Positions 41,901 to 53,400 of a stretch of DNA of 64,000 nt are shown here, in pieces. Both the position numbers and the translations under genes were made by a program. Location: positions 163,901,001 to 163,965,000 of the forward strand of contig JAUMIR010000001.1 of NCBI GenBank assembly GCA_030847615.1, in the 5' to 3' direction. Origin of the DNA: Gambelia wislizenii. Its lineage: Eukaryota; Chordata; Lepidosauria; Squamata; Crotaphytidae. Position 1 is the stretch's first letter. Every line of letters begins with the position of its first letter. Below the pieces are notes generated by a model that searched no databases, was not told the origin of the DNA, and saw nothing but the letters and a program-made list of their open reading frames with translations.

Positions 41901-44900
41901 ACATTATAGAGCAAGGCCAAGGCATCAGACAGGACTCCCGCACCACCGCCTTATCAAGTCAGTCCTTCAGGAAACATACATACGCAGCACTGTGTCCCCA
42001 AAACCCATAATTACAAGCTGGCTCATGGTTGATGGTATCAAATTCATTAAAAGGTCCAACAGAACCAACAGGGATGCATTAATGCTGTTCTTTTCCTGAT
42101 ATTAGTCATTTACCAAGGCTTTTCCAGCCCTCAAACCAGACCTAAGGCTAGTTGGAATATATTTCCTTATGCTAGTTCATCCAGGAACATCGAGAGGTGT
42201 GGGGCCACCACAGTTGTGCATTTTAACACTGATAGATATGTGAGAAATTATTCATAACAAACCAAGAATTTCTGTCTAAATTACTTCCTTGATTATATCA
42301 TAGTTAATTAAAAAAAAGAAATAATGGGTGCCATCTATCCTTACATGGGTTCAGCTGTCTGTATGTGAAGTGATTAGGACATTATAGATGCATTGGTGCC
42401 CATTCACTGAACTGTGCTTTTGGAGGAATGGTACGTTCATGAATCACTTCTATAACCCCACCTAGCTCATTCGTACTATATAAAAGTTGAGTTACTCGTT
42501 GTTGTGTGCTTTCAAGTTGTTTCCAACTTAAGGTCACCTTAAAAGGAACCTGTCATGGGGTTTTCCTGGCAAGATTTGTTCAGAGGGGATTTGCCTTTGT
42601 TTTCTTCCAAATCTGAGAGAGTGTGACTTGCTGAAGGTCATCCAGTGAGTTTCCATGGCTGAATTGGGAGTTGAACCCAACTACACCTCATAGATTTTCA
42701 AGTTACTCATACTTGGACAATTAACAGTTTGCATCCAGGTGTGAGAGAGGGTTGAATAGAGATGTGAGCATCAGGCAGCGTATGCATTCTCTTCCTGATA
42801 ATGGCCCAGTGTGTTTCAGGGTGTATGTGTTTAGAGTAGGGAGGAATAAACTAAGCCTCTATTGAGTCCTATGCTGATCTCTCTAGATGTGGGCGATTAT
42901 ATGAACCATAGCCTTATTCTTGTCTCTTCATATCTAGGGGTACAATTCATCACTAATTTTGTTCTTAAAGAAAGCAATGAGTAATATGAGAAATTTTCTT
43001 TCTGCTCAAGTCTTGAAAAAATGGGCAGTTTTAAAAGATTAATCACAGTTTTGTACTTACTCTGCACAAAATTCACATGTGGTGGTTTTGCACAGAAAAT
43101 ACTGTACTATAGAATTGCACTGAACATATCTGTATCTATAATTCTCTTGGGTATGTTGCCATTCCCAGTGTGCTGACTGCCTGCTTAGGAAACATACCCA
43201 ACCAATTGTAGTGCTCTGTTAGCTGGCCTATCAGCAGTCTGAGAGTGTTTTTCAGCACCACCTCCTTGGCCTACAGCCACATCTTTGCATGTTGAGCTGC
43301 AGTAACTAAATACTCAGCCAGCTCCCCTTGCTGTCTTAATATGCATGCATGAGGGAAAATGATGGTACTTTCCATGCGTCCCCCATCCTCTTTCTTCTTT
43401 TTCCTCCTGTCCTACTTTTCAGGGTAGGTTTTTTCCCTTCCTCTGCTCTTCACCCCTTTTGCACCCAAAAACCTGAACACTTTCCCCTTTCTTCTCTCAG
43501 GGTAATATTGCTTTAGGTGTAAAAGGAAAAATGTTGGAGCAACAGACCACAGACTAGCACAGCTGAAGTGGGTTTGTTCACAGCTGTGGCTAGGCAGAGG
43601 GTTGACTAGCAAATACTCTTATATAGCCAAAGCACAGGATGCATTGTGTGTGGGTTGGTGTTGTGGAGAAAGAAGAGTGTTGCTGTTGAGTTTGTTAATG
43701 AGGTTTGCTGTGTATATACTGTGTTTGTTTATACTGAACCTGAAGATAAAGATCTCCATATCTTGTTGGATGAACCTCACTATCTGTAAGTTTTTGTGTG
43801 TGTGTGAAAGTGGTTCAGAGCTGTGGAACAGCTACTAGCTGAAGCCTTTGTTTTTGTGCCCTTTCTGCTGCACAGTTCTGCTGTTTTGGCTACTCCTGGG
43901 TTAGTTTGTCACCAGCTATGCCTGGTACCTCTCAGTGAGCCTATACTGAGGGAACACCTTCTGCCCTGAAGAACTTACAGGCTGCAAAAAAACCCCAAAA
44001 GCAAACAACAAACAAACCTGGAAATGGGTGGGAAGGAGGTGGGAGATTTCCCTGGGTTCCAGGCCCTCTTCTTCCTCCTTGCGGGACCCCTCAGAGTCCT
44101 CTGGCTGTCTCTGGCTCTGCTTCTCATGGGGAGAAAGTCTTTCTTTGCAAATGCTGCACCGGATGGGCTGCTGCCTGATTAAAAAGACCTCCAGCCAGCG
44201 GGAGGAGCTAAAGTCAACAAGAGAGAGAGGGACTAGAATGGAGCAAAGTCGGCTCTCATCGGCCACTAGCCTCCCACCAATGGGAATCCAGCATGCTGCC
44301 CTCAAAGAGCAACTGGTGTTGGAGCAGAAGGCTGAGGCTCTGCAGTCTGTGGGTTGGGCAAAGGCGAGTCCAAAGACTAATGAAAAAGTTAGAGGTGACA
44401 ATTCCACCTCTTGCTGGAGAGCTTCCTTTGCTCCCTTTTCTATTGATTTCTATTTTTTTTACAAGTGGTAGAACAAGGGTCCCTGGACCCCCTCTTCTGT
44501 AAATGAGGCAAAGCTTTTGCATGCTAATTTCACCAAATATCTAGAGCAGTGGTTCTTAACCTGGGGTCTGGGGACCACAAGGTGTCCTTGATGTCCTCAC
44601 AGAGGGTCTGCGAAGGCTTGAAGGCTACTCAAACCACCTTCTGGCTGCGGTGGAATGGCCATGTGACAGGGGCAAAGGTAAAGTCTGGCTGGCTGGCTTG
44701 GCCTAGCACATTGCCATTCAACCCACTCCAGCCACAAACTTGCAGAAAGAAGCAGGAGAAAAGTCTTCCCTCCCACTCCAGTGCCTCTGAGAGAAGATTT
44801 CATGGATGGCGTAATTGTATTATTATTATTATTATTTTGCATCTAAAGCCTTTGGGGGTACATGGCAATAAAATATATTTAAAGGGGCCACTGGTAAAGA

Positions 44901-47415
44901 AAAGGTTAAGAGGCATTGTTGTAATTATATTATTATTTTTGTTACCAGATATTATTGTTATTACTGTTAGGGTTTTAAATCTTGAGTTAAATCTTGGAGG
45001 CCCATGGCAACAAAAGATATTTAAAGTGGATCCCTGGTAAAAAAAAAAGGTTAAAAACCACTGGCGTGATTGTGTTGTTGTTGTTATTGCTGTTGTTAGG
45101 GTTTTAAATCTTGAGTTAAGTCTTGGGGGCCCATGGGAACAAAAGATATTTAAAGGGGGTCCCTGGTAAAGGAAAGGTTAAGAGCCATTGGCATAATTGT
45201 ATTAGTTATTAGTATAGGTGTGCCTGGCATTAACATACACTGTTATGTTCCCTGCTCGGGTTTCAAGCGGTGGTTGCAGCGTGGAGCTTGGAGTGGCAGT
45301 GTTCCTTTCACATGGTTCAGCTACATGGTATTATTTTAGGAAAAATAGCATTGCATTTTTTTTTACATCTGGGTGGTGATTGGCTGAGGGAGCGTGAGGA
45401 GGGAGAGGCCCTTGTGAGGCTGGGATTGTAGATGCAGATTGAATGGCAGGAGTGGATTGTGAGGTGGACAGGGAAATTGCATGTGGATGTGTTATAGGGT
45501 TAGACCAGCTTTTGATATGGGTTTTGATACTGCCCAGGCGCCCAGGGTGTCACATCATCAACCCATGACTCCTGCTGCCACTGCAATGGAACCCAGGCAG
45601 TTAACTGGTGGTGTCAGCAGGGGCAGGGCAACAGAGCAAATCACTCTTAATGCACCACCGGCGTATGTTACGTTGGGTACAGCTAGTACTATAGAATTGC
45701 ACTGGAAAATGCCTAGAGAGGCATCCTCTCTAGGCATCTTCTAGGTCCTCCAACGCAACTCTACGGTATGCTTTTACTGGAAGTCCTTTATTTTAATAGG
45801 GTTCGCTGTTATCCACAGTTTCCGATATCTGCAGCAAGTCCAGGGACTGAACCCCCAAAGATACAGGGGTCTGACTGTAGTTCAAGGAAACATCGTGTTT
45901 ATGCCAGTTTTGCTGCATGGCTTTGCTGTTGGATGGTCCATCACTAGACCCTGGTGGTGCAGTAGGCTAATGCAGCTAAAACTGTAGCCAAAACTCATGT
46001 AGATCTTGAGTTCATAAGTTCGATTCCAGGGCCCCCCAGGTCGACTCAGCCTTCCGTAAATCGGTAAAATGAGTACCAGCATAATAAAAGAGCTGGGGCG
46101 ACAGGCTGTGGAAGCTGTTAATTCAGTTTTTTTTAAAAAAGCAGCAGTCATTATTAGTGTACAATGTATTCTGCAGTGTCACTCTTGCAGCATTGTTTGT
46201 ATGCCAGCAGCGCCATCTACTGGCACTCACATTGTACAAGTGTCTGTTTTCTCTGAAATGCATTGTATTGTACAGTTGGCCCTCCACATTCGCGAACTCG
46301 ACATTCGCGGTTTCGGTTATTCGCGGTTTTGGGAGGCCCCCCCGCCCCCCCAAAACCGCGGGATGGGGCCTCTGGAGGCCCTGTAAAGGCCCTTGGAGGG
46401 AGCGGAGAGGGCCGGGGAGGCCTTCATGGGGCCCTCGGAGACCCTCCAAAGGCCCCGTGAAGGCCCTGGGAGGGTGGGGGGAGGCCCCGGGGAGGGTGGG
46501 GGGAGGCGCTGGGGAGGGTGGGGGGAGGCCGCAGAGGCCTTCACGGAGCCTTCCAAGGCTCTGTGAAGGCCCCGGGGAGGGTGGGGGAGGCCGCAGAGGC
46601 CTTCACAGAGCCTTCCAAGGCTCCGTGAAGGCTCCGGGGAGGGTGGGGGGAGGCCGCGGAGGCCTTCACGGAGCCTTGGAAGGCTCCGTGAAGGTGGGGG
46701 AAGGCCCCGGGGAGGGTGGGGGGAGGCGCTGGGGAGGGTGGGGGAGGCCACGGAGGCCTTCACGGAGCCCTCCAAGGCTCCGTGAAGGCCCCAGGGAGGG
46801 TGGGGAGGGCCACAGAGGCCTTCACAGAGCCTTGGAAGGCTCCGTGAAGGCCCCGGGGAGGGTGGGGGAGGCACTGGGGAGGGTGGAGAGACGCGCTGGG
46901 GAGGGTGGGGGAGGGCTGCGGAGGCCTTCACGGAGCCCTCCAAGGCTCCATGAAGGCCCCGGGGAGGGTAGGGGGAGGCACTGGGGAGGGTGGGGAGATG
47001 CGCTGGGGAGGGTGGGGGAGGGCCTCGGAGGCCTTCATGGAGCCCCCCAAGGCTCTGTGAAGGCCCTGGGGAGGGTGGAGAGGGCGGCAGAGGCCTCCAC
47101 GGGGCCTCGGGAGAGTCTCCGGAGGCCCCGTGAAGGCCTTCGGAGGGAGTGGGGAGCCTGGGAAAAGTGAGTATGGGGCCTCCGGTGGCCCCATGGTCGC
47201 TTTAGTGGGGGAGGGGAGGGCAATCAATATTCGCGGTTTTTTGACATTCACGGGGGTCCGTGGAACCTAACCCCCGCAAATGTGAAGGGACAACTGTATT
47301 GTATTAAAAATTGCTTTGTGATGTATTGTATTGTATTGTATTGTATGCTGTATACTGTACTGTGTAATGTTGAACCCCGCTCTGATTATGAGGAGAGAGG
47401 CGGGTAATAAATAAC

Positions 47416-47451
<36 letters not shown>

Positions 47452-50400
47452 GACGCTGACTGGTCTAAGTAGCGCTGGGGTAATTAACACAGCCACTTGC
47501 TATGACTTCTTTCATTGTTTTGAATCAACCTTGAGGAAGCAGGAAGAAGCAATGTTCTGTGTGGGATAAAAGCAGAGTTTTCAAAGATCTGGAGAAACAG
47601 TGTTAGCTGTGTGAACCTGAAAATGTTTATTTAATGTGTTCAGAGAGAGCCATTGTTGCAGCATTAATACGAATGAAAGTTCTGTGATCATGAGAAGCTG
47701 TGGAAGCCCTGTCTTTCCAGGACAAAGTAAAAGACTAAAGAAAAAACATTTTCAAAATACTGGGAGAACATATTCCTAATTTTTGTACAGTAAACAATTT
47801 TTGATCAATAAACTCATACCTTGGAGGAAATGTGAGAGTTCCCAAGAACTGATGCTTGTTTCTCATTAAAATTCCAAGATTTTTTTAAAAAAAATTCTCC
47901 AAGAGGGAAGCAAGTTGTATATACAGATGCATGCAAAATTATTGAGGAAGAATTGCAAAATTTTAGCTGCAGAATCACTTACTTTACAGTCGTTTTGATG
48001 AATATTGTTTATATGATCAATTAAGTTTCAAAAATATGTTTGCTTCTCCCTTTATTTTATACTGAAAAGTCTCACCAAGTGCAAGGACTGTGAGAGTGGA
48101 TGATGAAAAAGAGACCACAATGAGAGTTTCTTGGCAACCTGCTCCTGGGAGAGTTGTCAGCTATCGTGTAATTTACCGACCCCGCAGGGGAGGAAGACAA
48201 ATGGTCACAAAAGTGCCACCTACATCCACCACTACAGTATTGAAACGCCTTCAGCCTCTGACCACATATGACATCTCTGTCATCCCAATGTACAAAACTG
48301 GTGAAGGAAAACACAGACAAGGCGAAGGAACAACAGGTACCAATTGTTTGCCCAAATGGTTGACCTGCAGATTTGGTTTTTTTTTTTTTAAAAAAGTAGT
48401 CTTCAACATATTTGAGAGTTAGCTAGGCTGCTAAAGTCAATATCTGTTCATATTATCAAGATGTGTTTTATTTTAGAAGGATTTTAGTGTATTATTTCAA
48501 TTTAAATATGCTCTCTGCTTGCTGCCTGAAGTGGCGTTTCTCCCACCTCGGTTATGACTGGGTGGGTCTTGTCAGATATTTTAGAAGCCACCAGGTCACC
48601 TCCAAGCCACAAAAGAACTGTGCAAATCCCTGTGTTATTCTTCAATTAATCCTTAATGAAAGGATGGAGGATTAGCACAGTTAGCACAGAACAAAGATGG
48701 AAATGATTTGGGGATCCTTCAGGCACAAATTTCCAGGCAGCTTTGAAAAGGTGCACACCTTGTGCATTTCATTTAGTGGCCAAATCCACACTATACAAAT
48801 AATCCAGTTTGAAACTGGATTATTTACCATGGCTCCTTCCTCTTGAATCCCAGGATTTTTAGTTTTACAAGGTTTTAAAGCCAGGAGTGGCTGGCCTTAA
48901 AAGTCACTCCACCACCCCACCACAGGAACACCTACCAGGGGCCGGGAATGATCTGGGAGCGGGAATTGAGGTTGTGTGGGGGAAGGGAAGGTATGGCGGC
49001 AACAGAGTGAAGAATTGTTACAAAAGAAGGCGGGATCAATGTTTAATATCTATCCTGCCTTCAGTTCACTCTGTTTCCCAGAATAAATTGGAGAGCGCAC
49101 CAACCGTTCCACAGACCCTTACTCTGCTCCTTTGCAATACCAGGTCAGTTAAAAACAAGACGCGTATTATCCATGACCTCTTATTGGATGAGGCTGCCGA
49201 CCTGGCATGCTTTACAGAGACCTGGCTGGGAGAGGCCAGTGCTGTGACTTGGGCGCAGGCACTCCCGTCCGGGTACTCAGTGAGCAGGTAAGGAAAAGTG
49301 GGCGGGGGGCGGAGTGGCTCTGGTTCATAAAAACAATCTAACCTTGACCAGGAAGCCTATCTGGAACACAGTCCACATCGAGTGTATGTACCTAAGCCTG
49401 AGGTCCAGGGATAGCTTAGGGATTCTGTTAGTATACCGACCACCCCGTTGTCTAACAGACTCCCTAACCAAGCTAACACAGCTGGTCTCAGAGTTGCTGC
49501 TGGAGTCACCCAGACTTTTAGCTCTTGGCGACTTCCAACATCCCACTCGAGACCAGCTTGCTAAATCTAACTGGTGCAGCTCGGGAGTTCATGGAATCCA
49601 TGACAAACATGGGCCTATCCCAATTGGTTGTCGGGCCTACTCACTGTGCAGGTCATACCCTCAATGCGGCCTTTAGTATGGAACAGGAATATCCGTGGGC
49701 GGAGGTTATTAAAACCTCCGCATTGTCATGGATGGATCATTTCCTGGTCAATATGGAGCTAAGAGCCACTGTCTGCCCCACCGGGGGTGGTGGGCCTATT
49801 AGAATGGTCCACCCTTGAAGGCTAATGGAACCAATTGGATTCCAGAAAGCCTTGAAGGGTTTAATGGTTAGTAACGCCGGTGATTCTGTTGAAGCTTTGG
49901 TTAATATTTGGAACACCATCCTCACCAAGGCTATTGACACAATTGCTCCCAAACGTCCTTTCCAGCTTGGTCCCAACCGTAAGCCCTGGTATTCAGAGGA
50001 GCTTAGGAAGATGAAGCGGGCTGGACAACGACTAGAGCGCACCTGGCGGAAGTCTCGACTCTTATCCGACAAGACTCGTCATAGGAATTTCTTTGATTCT
50101 TATCGAGAGGCGATATGTGCAGCACAGAAGTCTTTCTCCTCTGCACATATTGTGTCTGCAGAACTGTTTAGGGTGGTAGGGGAGCTGACGCAGCTTCCAC
50201 CTGCGCAGAACCCCTTACTCAACCCAACAATGGCCTGCTGTGATGCATTTAACATCTACTTTGCAGATAAAATCTCTCGGATAAGAGCCAACTTAGATGC
50301 CAGCACTATGACAAAATCTATAGACGAGGTGTTCAGCAACTCGGTTGATAAAATTTTATTGGACCAGCTTCAATCTGTGAGGACCGATGATATGGACAAG

Positions 50401-53400
50401 CTCCTTGGTAGAGTGAGAAAGACGACCTGTCCCCTCAATCCCTGTCCATCTTGGCTGGCCACCCAAGGGGGTGACGCATCGAGAGTACTCCTTAGGGATA
50501 TTATCAATGGGTTCTTCAGGGAGGGGTCCGTTCCACCCTGTCTGAAGGAAGCGGCGGTTAAGCCGCTCCTGAAAAAATCTTCCCTGGACCCCTTGGACAA
50601 GAACAACTATATGCCAGTCTCCTTGCTGCCTTTTTAAAGCAAGATGATCGAGAGGGTGGTTGCTTCCCAACTCTAAGCTGTCTTGGATGAAACCGATTAT
50701 CTATATCCATTTCAAACTGGCTTTAGGACAAGATATGGAGTGGAGACTGCCATGGTTGCTCTGGCTGACGACCTCCGCTTGGGTATCGACGGGTAGTGTG
50801 ACCCTGTTGGTGCTCTTGGACCTCTCAGTGGCCTTCGGTACAATAGACCATTCCATCCTCTTGGATCGCCTGAGGGAGTTAGGAATTGGAGGTACTGCCT
50901 TGCAGTGGTTCAGTTCCTTCCTCTCGGGCAGATCCCAGAGGGTGAGGCTCGGAGACAGTTGCTCTACCAGAATAGAGCTTAACTGTGACATTCTTCAGGG
51001 TGCCATTCTGTCCCCGATGCTGTTTAACATCTATATGAAGCCGCTGGGAGAGATCATTTGGAGGCATGGAGTGCGGTGTCATCAGTATGCTGATGACACC
51101 CAGATATACTTCTCCATGTCTCGGTTGTCAGCTTTGACTTCAGATGGCATCTCTCCTCTCAATGATTGTATTAAAGCAGTAATGGACTGGATGAGGAAAA
51201 ACAAATTGAGACTGAATCCAGACAAAACGGAGGTACTAACAGTTACAGGCCCGAAACCAGGTCTGGGAATACAACTTCCAATCCTGGATGGAACTACACT
51301 CTCCTCCAAGAACTGTGTTCGCAGTCTGGGGGTGCTCCTGGACCCATCGCTCCAGATGTCTAATCAGGTAAATGCGACGGTCAGGAGTGCCTGTTATCAA
51401 CTTCGGCTGATACGCCAGCTGCGCCCTTTCCTGGAAACTAGGGACCTTGAAACTGTGATACATGCACTGGTAACCTCCCATCTGGATTTCTGTAATGCGC
51501 TCTACATGGGGCTACCCTTGTGCTTGACTCGGAAACTTCAACTAGTTCACAACATGGCATCCAGGTTGATTTCTAGTGTTTCTAGAAGAGGGCATATAAC
51601 ACCTGTGCTAAAAGCTCTCCACTGGCTGCCTATTAGTTTCCGGGCACAGTACAAGGTGTTGGTTATGACCTTTAAAGCTCTACATGGCTTGGGTCCAACT
51701 TATCTCCAGGACCACCTCCTTCCTTATGACCCTCCCCGCGTACTTCGGTCCTCTGGGAGGAATCTGTTACAGCCTTTGAAAACAAGGCTGTCGGTGACCA
51801 CCCAGAGGGCCTTCTCTGCTGCCGCTCCCAGATTATGGAATGGCCTGCCGGACAAGATCCATGTTATTACCACCTTAGACAGCTTTAAAAAAGCTATCAA
51901 GACGGATCTTTTCCGGCAGGCCTTTCCTGAATAATTATCCCGGCCCAAGACTTGGCTGTCCTTTCCCTCTGAGCTGCAATTAGATTTTTTAATTATTGTA
52001 TGTTTTAATTTTTTTCTAACTTAATATATTTTAAATTATTGTATGTTTTTAATCCTTTATAATTTAATATTATTTTAAGGGGTGTGTGGGCTAGGGTATT
52101 GTAATTATGGATTTTTTGTATTGTAAGCCGCCCTGATTGCGTTGCAGAGGGATGGGATAGAAATAAAATTTTATTATTATAATATTATTATTATGTATAG
52201 TTCTCTACCAAAGAGTGCTGGTGCCACAACAAACTACAAACCCCAGGATTCCATAGGAAGGAGCCTTGGCAAATAATCCAGTTTCAAATTGGATTATTTG
52301 TGTAGTATGGATTTGGCCAGTGTTAACTCACAGAGCCAAAAGTATGGGAAGCTGCTGGTTATGTGGCAATTAGGAATTAGGCTAATGATTTTCAGGATGT
52401 TAGTGTGGGATTTTAGTGTTGCTGAATCTGGAACCCAGCAGCAAATGTTTTCACTTCTAAGGACCAGCCACTAGAGTCTTTTGATTTTTTTCAGCAAAAG
52501 ACTAATTTGGCTCTCCCTCTCCCACTAAGGACTCAGCCAAAGATCATGGATAAATGATAAATAAAGAACAAAGTACTTTTGAGCAGATCCCCCTGATAAC
52601 AGCCCTTAACATATGTCTGGTGTTAAGGGGAAAGTTTTTAATTCTGCTTCAAAAGTGCAGTTTCCACAATGACTTCAGGTTTCATACTTTGTCTTAAATT
52701 TAATGTTAAACCAGGTTTTTAAAAGTATTTCCAACAAAATAAAAAATATTTTCAAATGGCTCTCTACTTTTATTTTAAAGATAGTGGGCCAGTTTATTTG
52801 ATTAGAGGTTACCTAATCAAATAGGTATCCAGGATATCAAAGGTGATGTATTTACTTTTTATTTTTTATTTACTTTTTAAATTGTATTTATACCCTGCTT
52901 TTCAGCCACAAAGGCTATCAGAATGGCTTACAAATGGTTAATTTAACAGTCCCCTGCCCTCAGGCTTACAGTCTAAGTAAGACATGACACATAAGGAAAA
53001 GGGAATGGCAGTGGGAGTAGGGATTAAATCCAGCAGATACTTCTGGTTCTTCTCTCCCTCCAAGGGCAGGGCGGTGGCAGTTGGGTTGGAGGGAGGAATT
53101 AATTAATTAATTAATTAATTCGCAGTTGCCCATGATACCCAGGATATCGAAGGTGATGTGAATATTTCATCTTTCCCATATAGGTCAATTATATATTGTT
53201 AGAATTTTAGCAAAAGCTCCCAATGAAATAGTGGTTGATTCTATTTCTTCAGAGGATCCACTTATGAATGAGCACAGAATACTGATACACTGAAATAAGT
53301 GATACTCTTACAGGAGCAGTTGTTTCATAGAGTGTTACAATGATGCCTTGTTATCAGAAATCTATGAAGTGAGTTCTTATTCTTGTTCAGCCTTGGCACT

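Noticed and set aside
43916..44471. Overlapping 147- and 163-codon ORFs on opposite strands
   Set aside because: No recognisable domain, no splice or start support, and open on both strands in a GC-rich stretch between repeats.
46157..47170. 337-codon ORF rich in Gly, Arg, Pro and Glu repeats
   Set aside because: It is the GC-rich minisatellite read in one frame; the opposite strand is also open for 208 codons. No domain, no splice or start context, and it lies within transposon ends.
48887..51934. Long plus-strand ORFs (134, 120, 97, 270 and 424 codons) as host genes
   Set aside because: They are successive broken pieces of one L2 LINE endonuclease/reverse transcriptase.
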